A stretch of DNA of 64,000 nt from Mycobacterium basiliense (GTDB lineage: Bacteria > Actinomycetota > Actinomycetes > Mycobacteriales > Mycobacteriaceae): positions 4,278,001-4,342,000 of the forward strand of contig NZ_LR130759.1 in NCBI RefSeq assembly GCF_900292015.1. Reading direction: 5' to 3'. The notes under the pieces were generated by a model that saw only the letters and a program-made list of their open reading frames with translations, had not been told where the DNA came from and made no database searches. The translations under genes were made by a program, and so were the position numbers. Of the stretch, positions 40,233 to 48,335 are shown piece after piece (position 1 is the first letter of the stretch; each line of letters begins with the position of its first letter).

Positions 40233-40921
40233 CGGCACGCCTCCTTGACTGGGCGATGGTCCATGACCCATTCCACCAGTTGCGGAGTCGTCGCACGTGG
40301 GCCAACCAGCCCGGCCACCATATGGCCGCACAGAACCGCACCCAGCACGCGGTCGGCAAACGCATCGATATCGTCGAATGGCAAGTGCGGCTTGGCAATC
40401 AGCAAGGCGGCCACCCCGTGAGCGGCCGACCACAACTCCAGGGCAATAGTGGTCGGATCGTCGGTCCGGTAGATGCCCTCGTCCATCAACGCCCGCACCG
40501 AGGCGCACATGTGCTTGAACGCCGAGCTGTCCAGGGCGATGTCGACGTTGCTCCCCGACCGCCACTCGCCCATGGTCGCCAACCGATACAACTCCGGAGT
40601 CCGCAGGGCAAACCGCACATAAGCGAGACCCTGTGCCCGCAATACGTCCACAGTGGACGGCTGACCAATGGCCACTTGCTCCATTTCCTCATCCAGCTTT
40701 GCCACGTAACGCGCGCACACGGCGTCTAGCAGCGCATCTTTGTCTTCGAAATGCAGGTAGATGGATGGCGGCGTGACACCCACCCGGCGCGCAACCGATC
40801 GGATCGAGACCGATCTGACCTGCCGCGTCTCCAGTAGCAGCTCGGTGGCCGCATCCAAGATTTCGTGGCGCAACAGGTCACCCGACCCACGCGGGGCACG
40901 CGAACGGCGAAGACTACCCAT
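40229..40921 (-). CDS. TetR-family regulator in the mmpL13 operon
   Basis: A 230-aa TetR-type repressor: helix-turn-helix VSIRSVARRVGVTPPSIYLHFEDK and a C-terminal ligand domain (TetR_C_13-like, with PTTIALELWSAAHGVAALLI). It starts 7 nt after the mmpL13 stop and its stop overlaps the methyltransferase start. I recall no TetR gene between mmpL13 and Rv1147 in H37Rv. It probably represses the operon through the palindrome at 43315-43335. Confidence 0.88.
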   Translation of the reverse strand: MGSLRRSRAPRGSGDLLRHEILDAATELLLETRQVRSVSIRSVARRVGVTPPSIYLHFEDKDALLDAVCARYVAKLDEEMEQVAIGQPSTVDVLRAQGLAYVRFALRTPELYRLATMGEWRSGSNVDIALDSSAFKHMCASVRALMDEGIYRTDDPTTIALELWSAAHGVAALLIAKPHLPFDDIDAFADRVLGAVLCGHMVAGLVGPRATTPQLVEWVMDHRPVKEACR

Positions 40922-40928
40922 CGACGCG

Positions 40929-43259
40929 TCAACCAATACGCGTCGCCGCAGCTGGGATTGGCGGCTGTGACTCAGCCGTTGCCGCGCCGGCGGACTCCTC
41001 GACCGCACCGGCCTCACTGATACCGAAGCGCTCGTGCAACCACACCAAAGGCCGCGGCGCCCACCAGTTCCATCGACCCATGACATGCATGAACGCCGGC
41101 ACCAGGACCATCCGCACCAGGGTGGCATCGGCGGCCACGGCAAGTGTCAAGCCCAGGCCGAACATCCGCATGAAGGACACGTGTGCGGCGATCAACGCGG
41201 CGAACGACATCGACATCACCAGGGCGGCCGCGGTGATCACCCGACCTGTGCGTGCTACTCCTAGCGACACGCTCTCATCGTTGGCGGCGCGGGCTTGGGC
41301 CGAACTCGGCACGGCGGGACGGGCGGCCCCCGAAGCCAGCCAGTACTCCCGGATCCGGGCGACCAAAAACACCTCGTAGTCCATGGACAGCCCAAACGCA
41401 ATGCAGAACAACAACACTGGCATGTTCGCCACCAGAGTTCCGCTGGGGGTTGTACCCAACGCGCCGAGATGACCATCCTGAAATATCCACACCAGTGCGC
41501 CGAACGCCGCGGTCAGCGAGAGCACATTGCAGACCAGCGCCTTGACCGGCAGCACGACGCTACCGGTGAGCAGGAACAGCAGCACGCACGTGATGACGGC
41601 CATCAGACCCAACACCAGCGGAAGTCGATTCATCACGGCATCGACGCTGTCCCGGTTCACCTGCGCGATGCCAGCCATCTCGACGGATCGACCGCCCGGG
41701 CCCGGCACCTCATGCAAGCTCTTGAGCTGATTCTCGGAGGCTTGGGAAAACAGCGGCGCAGTGCTGTTGACGGTCAGGAATGCGCTGCCCTCGGCAAACC
41801 CGGCGGCCCCTGTTGGCGGCCCCACCCGATTGCCGCCGACGAATGTTCCATTCGGGGCCGCCACCACCGCGACGTCAAGCACCCGCGACAGATCGGCCGC
41901 GTAGCTGTCCAGAGATGCCGCACTCAGGCCGCGCGCATCGGGGATGACGATGGGAACCGCCATCGCCGGATCATGGGCGAAATTGTTGCGCAACTGCTCA
42001 CCAACTTGATGTGAGGACGCTGAATGCGGGAGCACGCGATCATCCGGAAAGCCCCACTTGACCCCGATGAACGGCAGCCCGAGCAGCACCAGGAACGCGA
42101 CGACCGTCAGACCGATCGGCAACCACCGGCGCATGACGAACTTGGTCGAGCGGTACCAGAACAGTTGCTCGACGGGTTTGGGCGCCGGATCGGAGCGACC
42201 GAACACCCGCCGCAACAGTCGGCGCACGTCAAACGCGTCCAAGCGGGGACCTAGCAGCACAATGGCGGCCGGGGTTATCACGATCGACGCCGTCGCGACG
42301 AAGGCCACGGTGGCCACACCGGCGTAGGCGAACGACTTCAAAAAGTACATCGGGAAGGCCGCCGTCGCCGCCATTGACAACGCCACGGTGGTCGCGGAGA
42401 AGAGCACGGTGCGACCGGAGGTGGCCATGGTGCGCACCAACGCCGTGTCGCGGTCGGCGCCGTCGGCCAGCTCGTCTCGAAAACGACTGATGATCAACAG
42501 GGTGTAATCGATGGCCAACGCCAGACCCAATGCGGTGCTGAGGTTCAGCGCGAAAATCGAAACCTCGGTGGTAAATGTGACCAGCCGCAACACCGACATC
42601 GAGCCGACCACGGCCAGTCCACCCAGCGCTATCGGTAACGCCGCGGTCAGCAGGCCACCGAATACCCAGACCATCACCAGGAAGCTCAGCGGAATCGCAA
42701 TGACTTCCATGACCAACAGGTCTTTTTTGTTCTGCTCGTTGATCTGGGAGTACTCCATCGCCGAGCCGCCGACGCGCACGCTGACGCCGTCTCGATCGTG
42801 CACAATTTTGTCGGCAAGAATTGACGCGTATTTCTGCGCGTTGTTTTCCCCGCCCCTGACGTTGACGACGATCAAACCCGACTTGCCGTCGTTGCTGATC
42901 AAATCGCTGGCGGTGCCCGGCTGAGCGGACTGCCCGGTCCAGGGTGAGGACACATTGAATATCAACGGCGACCGCGTCAGCTCGTTGACAATTTCAGTGC
43001 CGACCCTACGAGCCTGGTCGCCATTGGCGCCGCCGGGCGCGGTCACCAAAATCAGCATTTGCTGACCGCTCTGCCCGAATTTGTCGGTCAACACCGAGAT
43101 CGCGCGGGCCGATTCGGAGTTCGGGTCTTGGAAACCCCCGGCGGACAGGCTGTTTGCGACCGGAATCCCAAAGACCGCGGCGGCCAGGAAGACCAGTAGC
43201 CCAATCCCGATGATTCGCCTAGGCGCTGCAATGGCCAGTCGGGCAATCCCCTGCAACAT
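40929..43259 (-). CDS. MmpL-family RND lipid transporter, intact MmpL13
   Basis: A 776-aa RND transporter with about twelve membrane helices. The TM4 proton-relay motif is LALAIDYTLL and the TM10 equivalent is GLSMDYEVFL. The sequence matches mmpL13a and mmpL13b of H37Rv joined in one frame; there the gene is split into Rv1145 and Rv1146, here it is whole. It lacks the C-terminal extension of larger MmpLs. Likely exports a lipid or siderophore across the inner membrane. GGAGGGG precedes the ATG. The promoter upstream carries a TetO-like dyad. The neighbouring methyltransferase may act on the cargo. Confidence 0.9.
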   Translation of the reverse strand: MLQGIARLAIAAPRRIIGIGLLVFLAAAVFGIPVANSLSAGGFQDPNSESARAISVLTDKFGQSGQQMLILVTAPGGANGDQARRVGTEIVNELTRSPLIFNVSSPWTGQSAQPGTASDLISNDGKSGLIVVNVRGGENNAQKYASILADKIVHDRDGVSVRVGGSAMEYSQINEQNKKDLLVMEVIAIPLSFLVMVWVFGGLLTAALPIALGGLAVVGSMSVLRLVTFTTEVSIFALNLSTALGLALAIDYTLLIISRFRDELADGADRDTALVRTMATSGRTVLFSATTVALSMAATAAFPMYFLKSFAYAGVATVAFVATASIVITPAAIVLLGPRLDAFDVRRLLRRVFGRSDPAPKPVEQLFWYRSTKFVMRRWLPIGLTVVAFLVLLGLPFIGVKWGFPDDRVLPHSASSHQVGEQLRNNFAHDPAMAVPIVIPDARGLSAASLDSYAADLSRVLDVAVVAAPNGTFVGGNRVGPPTGAAGFAEGSAFLTVNSTAPLFSQASENQLKSLHEVPGPGGRSVEMAGIAQVNRDSVDAVMNRLPLVLGLMAVITCVLLFLLTGSVVLPVKALVCNVLSLTAAFGALVWIFQDGHLGALGTTPSGTLVANMPVLLFCIAFGLSMDYEVFLVARIREYWLASGAARPAVPSSAQARAANDESVSLGVARTGRVITAAALVMSMSFAALIAAHVSFMRMFGLGLTLAVAADATLVRMVLVPAFMHVMGRWNWWAPRPLVWLHERFGISEAGAVEESAGAATAESQPPIPAAATRIG

Positions 43260-43594
43260 ACGTCCCCTCCACCGCAAGCGTCGGCTGTCCCCAGCAACCG
43301 CGCTGTATCCGCGATAACTTATCAGTGATAACTTACGAGCGTCAAACAACGCTGTTCTAGTCACGGATGCGCGGCCGCCATGGTTCAGATCTAGGCCTGC
43401 CGCTTTCCAAAATCGTGCCACCTGGCCGGCCAGGCCCGGATCTGGACGCAATCTCGCGCATGCGAGCCCGATGAGTTCACCGTGGTAATGCCAGGCGGGC
43501 TGGCCCCGGCGCGAATGCCATTGCCAAGATGGCAACAACCAACATCGCGCTTCCTGGAAATGGCGCGTCAACGACGACGAAGGGGCGGAACATC
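43260..43594. other. Divergent intergenic region, mmpL13 to mcr
   Basis: This 335-nt region holds the mmpL13 promoter and operator on the left side. The stretch 43340-43594 contains nothing I can recognise apart from AAGGGGCGG as ribosome site for mcr. Open frames in it are in-frame extensions of the two genes. Confidence 0.6.
43315..43335. promoter_or_regulatory. TetR-type operator overlapping the mmpL13 promoter
   Basis: TTATCAGTGATAA (43319-43331) is a perfect 13-bp palindrome; with flanks it reads TAACTTATCAGTGATAACTT, and GATAACTTA is also directly repeated 14 nt apart (43313 and 43327). The core TATCAGTGATA is identical to that of the classical tetO. On the minus strand it lies between a TTGACG -35 (43340-43345) and covers a TAAGTT -10 (43316-43321, 18-nt spacing). 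Confidence 0.7.
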
Positions 43595-44689
43595 ATGGCG
43601 GGACCGTTAGACGGGTTACGGGTTGTCGAATTGGCTGGCATCGGACCGGGGCCGCACGCCGCGATGATCCTCGGGGACCTGGGCGCCGACGTGGTGCGGG
43701 TGGACCGTCCGTCGCCCTCTCCCGGCGGCCCCGGACGCGCCGCCAAGGATGCCATGCTGCGCAACCGGCGCGTGGTGACCGCGGATCTGAAGTCCGACCA
43801 GGGACGCGAATACGTGCTCAGACTCGTCGCCAAGGCCGACGTGTTGATCGAGGGCTACCGGCCCGGGGTTACCGAGCGGCTGGGCCTGGGACCCCAAGAG
43901 TGCGCGCAGGTCAACGACCGGCTGATCTATGCCCGCATGACGGGCTGGGGTCAGACCGGCCCCCGCAGCCAGCAAGCTGGTCACGACATCAACTACATCT
44001 CGCTCAACGGCATCCTGCACGCGATTGGCCGCGCGGACCAGCGGCCGGTGCCGCCGCTAAACCTGGTCGGCGATTTCGGCGGCGGTTCGATGTTCCTACT
44101 GGTCGGCATTCTGGCCGCGCTGTGGGAGCGGCACAATTCCGGCAAGGGCCAGGTCGTCGACGCCGCGATGGTGGACGGCTCCAGCGTGCTGGTCCAGATG
44201 ATGTGGGCCATGCGCGCGACGGGCATGTGGTCCGACGTGCGCGGCACCAACATGCTCGACGGCGGTGCGCCCTACTACGACACGTACGAGTGCGCCGATG
44301 GGCGCTATGTCGCGGTCGGCGCGATCGAACCACAGTTCTACGCCGCCATGCTGGCCGGCCTGGGTCTGCACGCGGCCGACCTACCGCCCCAGAACGACGT
44401 CACCCGTTGGCCCGAGCTGCGGGCCCGGCTTGGGGAGGCGTTTGCCGGTCACGATCGCGATCACTGGACAAAGGTGTTCGCCGGATCTGACGCCTGCGTG
44501 ACGCCGGTGCTGGCGTTCGGCGAGGTTGATGCCGAACCGCACCTCACCGAGCGGCACACTTTCTACGAAGTCGATGGCGGGCTGCAGCCAATGCCCGCGC
44601 CGCGGTTCTCGCGCACGGTGCCCGGCCAGCCGCGGCCGCCGGCTCCACCGTTGACAGACATCGAAGCCGTGCTGACCGACTGGGTATAG
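43595..44689 (+). CDS. mcr: Alpha-methylacyl-CoA racemase Mcr
   Basis: A 364-aa CoA-transferase family III/racemase protein, closely matching Rv1143 from memory. It interconverts (2R)- and (2S)-methylacyl-CoA for beta-oxidation of branched fatty acids and sterol side chains. Catalytic region: [11 protein letters not shown] followed by AGHDINYIS (His and Asp of the active site) and LVGDFGGGS. The ATG at 43595 matches the family start and has AAGGGGCGG upstream. With the SDR gene behind it, the gene is inverted relative to mmpL13 compared with H37Rv, where all run the same way as far as I recall. Confidence 0.94.
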   Translation: MAGPLDGLRVVELAGIGPGPHAAMILGDLGADVVRVDRPSPSPGGPGRAAKDAMLRNRRVVTADLKSDQGREYVLRLVAKADVLIEGYRPGVTERLGLGPQECAQVNDRLIYARMTGWGQTGPRSQQAGHDINYISLNGILHAIGRADQRPVPPLNLVGDFGGGSMFLLVGILAALWERHNSGKGQVVDAAMVDGSSVLVQMMWAMRATGMWSDVRGTNMLDGGAPYYDTYECADGRYVAVGAIEPQFYAAMLAGLGLHAADLPPQNDVTRWPELRARLGEAFAGHDRDHWTKVFAGSDACVTPVLAFGEVDAEPHLTERHTFYEVDGGLQPMPAPRFSRTVPGQPRPPAPPLTDIEAVLTDWV

Positions 44690-44694
44690 TCCCA

Positions 44695-44712
44695 ACCAAC
44701 CAGTAGGTTGGT
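44695..44712. promoter_or_regulatory. Inverted repeat ACCAACC-AGTA-GGTTGGT before the SDR gene
   Basis: Perfect 7-bp arms around 4 nt, 28 nt upstream of the SDR start and just after the mcr stop. The form is typical of TetR-family operators in lipid-catabolic loci, and could allow the SDR to be controlled separately from mcr. Which regulator binds is unknown. Confidence 0.5.
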
Positions 44713-44740
44713 CAGCCGAATGTTGGAAGGAAGGACTCGC

Positions 44741-45502
44741 ATGGAAATCAGGGACGCCGTAGCGGTCGTCACCGGTGGCGCATCAGGCTTGGGTCTGGCC
44801 ACCACCAAGCGACTGCTGGACGCCGGGGCGCAGGTGGTGGTACTTGACCTGCGTGGCGAGGACGTGGTCGGCAAACTCGGCGATCGCGCGTATTTCGCTG
44901 CGGCGGACGTGACCGATGAGGCCGCCGTCGCGGGCGCGCTGGATATGGCGGAGTCGCGGGGGGCGCTGCGCATCGTCGTCAACTGCGCCGGCACCGGTAA
45001 TGCCGTTCGGGTGCTGAGTCGAGACGGTGTCTTCCCGTTGGCGGCCTTCCGCAAGATCGTGGATATCAACCTGATCGGCACCTTCAACGTGTTGCGGCTG
45101 GCCGCTGAGCGGATCGCCAAGACCGAAGCGATCGGCCCGGCGGGGGAAGAGCGCGGCGTCATTATCAACACCGCATCGGTGGCGGCTTTCGACGGCCAGA
45201 TCGGCCAGGCTGCCTATTCGGCGTCCAAAGGCGGCGTGGTGGGGATGACCCTCCCGATCGCGCGTGACCTGGCCCGCCACCGAATCCGGGTGATGACCAT
45301 CGCACCCGGCCTGTTCGACACGCCGCTACTGGCCTCATTGCCCGAGGAAGCCAAGGCATCCCTCGGTACGCAAGTGCCGCATCCGTCGCGGTTAGGAAAT
45401 CCCGACGAGTACGGGGCGCTGGCCGTCCACATCATTGAAAACCCGATGCTCAATGGCGAGGTCATCCGTCTGGACGGCGCCATTCGAATGGCGCCGCGCT
45501 AG
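44741..45502 (+). CDS. Short-chain dehydrogenase, 3-hydroxyacyl-CoA dehydrogenase type II-like (Rv1144-like)
   Basis: A 253-aa classical [11 protein letters not shown] cofactor motif, VNCAGTG, the catalytic Ser ([10 protein letters not shown]) and Tyr-Lys (AYSASKGG). The sequence and the neighbouring racemase fit the HSD17B10-type 2-methyl-3-hydroxyacyl-CoA dehydrogenases used in branched-chain and sterol side-chain degradation. GGAAGGAAGG precedes the ATG at 44741. It follows mcr by 51 nt and ends just before a strong hairpin. Confidence 0.92.
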   Translation: MEIRDAVAVVTGGASGLGLATTKRLLDAGAQVVVLDLRGEDVVGKLGDRAYFAAADVTDEAAVAGALDMAESRGALRIVVNCAGTGNAVRVLSRDGVFPLAAFRKIVDINLIGTFNVLRLAAERIAKTEAIGPAGEERGVIINTASVAAFDGQIGQAAYSASKGGVVGMTLPIARDLARHRIRVMTIAPGLFDTPLLASLPEEAKASLGTQVPHPSRLGNPDEYGALAVHIIENPMLNGEVIRLDGAIRMAPR

Positions 45503-45532
45503 ACGCCCTTGCGGGCCGAACCGCAAAACGAA

Positions 45533-45560
45533 TAAGCCCCCCGCAATCGCGGGGGGCTTA
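45533..45560 (+). terminator. Strong GC hairpin terminator after the SDR gene
   Basis: TAAGCCCCCCGC and GCGGGGGGCTTA form perfect 12-bp arms with a 4-nt loop (AATC), 30 nt after the stop. There is no U tail, as usual in mycobacteria. Confidence 0.8.
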
Positions 45561-45650
45561 CATCGAAAGACACAAATCGACTATCGACGGAACCATCGGC
45601 TGATGGACGGTTCAGCGATGAGTAGCCGCGCAAGCATGCCCATGGTGGAC

Positions 45651-45806
45651 TCAGCTCGCCGTAGGCAGCGGGTGCCAGTCTTCAAGTTGCTCCGAAGTCT
45701 CGCCCTCTACCAGCATGTCGCCGTGGTAGAGCGCGTCGAAGTCGGCCTTGATGACGTCGGCACTCGAGTCGTCGATCCACATGACACTGAGCCTAGAAGT
45801 TGCCAT
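45651..45806 (-). CDS. 51-aa acidic ORF downstream of the FAAL gene
   Basis: An ATG at 45804-45806 opens 51 codons (start MATSRLSVMWIDDSS, end WHPLPTAS). A second ATG at 45782 would give 43 residues (MWIDDSS). Third-position GC is high from there on, as in real genes of this genome. The peptide has 11 acidic and two basic (Lys/Arg) residues and two Trp, with no known domain. It is on the same strand as the FAAL-ACP operon, 212 nt downstream of it. No strong ribosome site is visible. It may be a small accessory protein, or chance. Confidence 0.4.
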   Translation of the reverse strand: MATSRLSVMWIDDSSADVIKADFDALYHGDMLVEGETSEQLEDWHPLPTAS

Positions 45807-46018
45807 TAAGGAATCATTGAGTCACGATTCGGAAAATGGTGGCAATTCTTACCGGCGGGTAGGGTGCCGCCCCGGGCGGAGGAAAGCCCTATCGACCTGG
45901 GCTCACCGCCGGATCGCCGGCCGATCACCGGCACCCGAATCCCGGTCAACCCGCGTGGGCTGCGCGGTCTGTTGTCGCAAGAAACCGGACATCTTCGCGC
46001 GGTGGACCGCGCCCCAGA

Positions 46019-47683
46019 CTAGCCGGGCAAGGCCCGGACAACGGCATCCGGGCCCGCGGTCCACCTGTGGGTGTCCAGCCTGGGCAGCGTGCCGGCTCGA
46101 TAGGCCGCCGCCACAGCGCTTCGCTTGATCTTGCCGCTGGTGGTGGTCGGAATCGTGCCACGCTGAACGGTGATGAGTTCGTCGAGCTGCAGCCCGGTGG
46201 CGGTGATGACCTGCCGCCGCAGCCGCTCGGCTTCGGCGGCGTCGGTGGGGCTGTCCGACTGGCTTTCCAGCACCACCAAGACACGGTCCTGATGCCCGAA
46301 ACAGGCGACCTTGGTCCGGTCCTGACCGGATTCGTGGCGAACGACGAATTCGATGTCGTAGGGGAATCGGTTCTCACCGTAGACGATGAACACCTCGTCC
46401 TGCCTGCCCAGGATGACCAGCTCGTCGTCCACGAGAAATCCGATGTCGTGGGTATCGCAGAAGCCTTCCTCGTCTAAGGCGTCCAGCTTCTCCCCGTCCG
46501 TGTACGCCTTGGCTGCCACGCTGTCGCCGCGCAGCTTGATGGTGCCGGCTCGTTCGCCCGCAGGCGCGTCGATGCGGACCTCGTAGCCAGGCAGCACTCG
46601 ACCGCAGGTGACGATCTCCGCGCCGGCATAGGTCACGGTGCGAAAACCCGTATCGGGTGCGGAGGTCGCGACGGCCACGGTTGCCTCGGCCAGGCCGTAG
46701 CCCGAACACACGGCCGTGGAGGCAAGTCCGAGGTCGGCGAAGGTGGCGGCGAACCGGCGCATGTTTTCGGCGTTGACCGGTTCGGAGGCAATGATGAGGC
46801 GGCGCATCGCCCGCAGGTCGATGCCGTCGACGTTGGCTGCACGCCGGTTTCGAGCGTTGATCAGCCACTCCAGGGCGAAGTTGGGCATGAAGGCGTGCGT
46901 GGCGCCGCTGCGGGTCAAAAGTCGAAGGAAACCCAACGGGTCGTACAGGAACCTATGCGGCGTGGTGAATACGGCGCTGAGGCCGTTGAACACGGCGGCA
47001 AAGAGGCTGGCGACCAGTCCCATGTCGTGATGCAACGGTAGCCAGCTGGCCATGACGTCGGCAGGGTCGAACCTCAAGCCCATCGCCATCGACTGCATGT
47101 TGGACAGCAGGTTGCGATAGGTGATGACCACCCCGCGAGGTGCCGCGGTGCTGCCGGAGGTGTATTGCACGTACGCATCGTCGTCGAGGCCGCGCAGCGG
47201 CCAGTCGGTGGTGCCGTCGGCCAGTTGATTCGCCGCGGCGCGGCCGAACTGGTCATCGGCATCCGCGGCCAGCGAAGAAAAGGTGCTCAGTAGGCAGCCG
47301 GTGGTGGTGGCGCTGCGCACCTCCTCCAGTTCGGCGGTGGTGCAGATCAGCATGCGATGGTGACGAAGGAGCGGGGTGAGCCGGGTGAGAAAGTTCTTCG
47401 CGGTCTTCAGTACCTCCCGTGGCGGGATCGGCACTGGCACGGCGCCATGGAGCATGAGCCCGAGGTAGCAGGACAGGAATTCCATCTCGGTGTGGGCCGT
47501 GATCAGCACCGGTTCACCTCGATTGACGCCAAGGCGGCGCAGCGACGGAATGTGTGCGGCCGCACGCACGATCAGCTCGCGGTAGGTGAGCGCTTCGGAT
47601 TCCTCGCCCGTGATGGTGAGTGTGCAGTCCGAGCGCGCGACCTGCTGCCACGCCGCCGCTGGTGTAAGCAACGCCGTGGTCAT
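46019..47683 (-). CDS. Fatty acyl-AMP ligase (FadD34-like)
   Basis: A 554-aa adenylate-forming enzyme of the FAAL subgroup. It has the P-loop YTSGSTAAPRG, the LPLHHDMGLV motif characteristic of FAALs, YGLAEATVAV, GEN near the A8 hinge, and the A10 lysine in TTSGKIKRS. FAALs activate fatty acids as acyl-AMP and load them on acyl carrier proteins rather than CoA. Position and size match fadD34 (Rv0035). Its ATG overlaps the stop of the SnoaL-like gene by 4 nt, and the carrier protein lies one gene upstream, so loading of that ACP is the obvious role. Confidence 0.9.
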   Translation of the reverse strand: MTTALLTPAAAWQQVARSDCTLTITGEESEALTYRELIVRAAAHIPSLRRLGVNRGEPVLITAHTEMEFLSCYLGLMLHGAVPVPIPPREVLKTAKNFLTRLTPLLRHHRMLICTTAELEEVRSATTTGCLLSTFSSLAADADDQFGRAAANQLADGTTDWPLRGLDDDAYVQYTSGSTAAPRGVVITYRNLLSNMQSMAMGLRFDPADVMASWLPLHHDMGLVASLFAAVFNGLSAVFTTPHRFLYDPLGFLRLLTRSGATHAFMPNFALEWLINARNRRAANVDGIDLRAMRRLIIASEPVNAENMRRFAATFADLGLASTAVCSGYGLAEATVAVATSAPDTGFRTVTYAGAEIVTCGRVLPGYEVRIDAPAGERAGTIKLRGDSVAAKAYTDGEKLDALDEEGFCDTHDIGFLVDDELVILGRQDEVFIVYGENRFPYDIEFVVRHESGQDRTKVACFGHQDRVLVVLESQSDSPTDAAEAERLRRQVITATGLQLDELITVQRGTIPTTTSGKIKRSAVAAAYRAGTLPRLDTHRWTAGPDAVVRALPG

Positions 47684-48075
47684 GCCCAGAAACTTTCCAT
47701 CGCCGCCGGGTCCGCGTAGAACTCGCGGAAGCGGGAGATACGGCCGTCAGCGATGGTGAACAAGATCGCGACGCGTTGGTCCATGAACTTGTCATTTCTA
47801 CTACCGCGGGACCGGTCGACGGCGATGACCTGGCCATCTGCGTTGGAGAACACTTCTTCGAGCGTCACTTCCATGGTGCCCGCGGTGGCCGACACGGTGG
47901 CGCTCAGGCAGCCGATGACCTGGTCCACACCGCGGAACACGCCAGCTAGCGGGTGCTTGCCCGGGACAACCTGTTCCACATCGGCGGCTAGGCATTGCTT
48001 CACCTCAGCGAGATCACCGCGGGCGAATGCGGCGTAGACGCGCCGCACCAGATCGACGTCGGCGTCATTGGTCAT
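47680..48075 (-). CDS. SnoaL-like/NTF2-fold protein (Rv0034-like)
   Basis: A 131-aa protein with the SnoaL/DUF4440-type fold: LVRRVYAAFARGDLAEVKQCL, HPLAGVFRGVDQVI, and the closing ISRFREFYADPAAMESFW. Members are cyclases, isomerases or dehydratases in polyketide-like pathways, or have no activity. Position and length match Rv0034. Both neighbours overlap by 4 nt. It may act on the acyl chain or the oxoamine product. Confidence 0.88.
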   Translation of the reverse strand: MTNDADVDLVRRVYAAFARGDLAEVKQCLAADVEQVVPGKHPLAGVFRGVDQVIGCLSATVSATAGTMEVTLEEVFSNADGQVIAVDRSRGSRNDKFMDQRVAILFTIADGRISRFREFYADPAAMESFWA

Positions 48076-48335
48076 GCTGTCCCTTTCGCTAGTGAGGCCG
48101 GCCCGGCGGCTTCGGGGAACCAGCGCGCTACGTTGGCGTAGACATCGCCCACGGTCTTGATGTTTTGTGCGTCCCGAAACGAGATGGCGATGTCGAACCT
48201 GTCGGCGAGTTCGGTGAGCAACTCGAACAGCTTGAGGGAGTCGAAACCGAGGTCATCGGCAAGCACCTGATTGGCGGTGATGCCGCGGTTGGTGTGAAGA
48301 ATCCGCTGGATGGTGGCGTTGATGGTGTCTTTCAT
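48072..48335 (-). CDS. Acyl carrier protein (AcpA-like)
   Basis: An 87-aa carrier protein with the four-helix ACP pattern and the phosphopantetheine site DDLGFDSLKLFELL, modified Ser at residue 33. Position and length match acpA (Rv0033). It would carry the acyl chain loaded by the FAAL and hand it to the alpha-oxoamine synthase. Its start overlaps the stop of the synthase gene by 4 nt. Confidence 0.92.
   Translation of the reverse strand: MKDTINATIQRILHTNRGITANQVLADDLGFDSLKLFELLTELADRFDIAISFRDAQNIKTVGDVYANVARWFPEAAGPASLAKGTA

Noticed and set aside
45748..46128. 126-codon plus-strand ORF near the end of the FAAL gene
   Set aside because: Runs antisense to the ligase, is Arg/Pro rich and lacks any domain.
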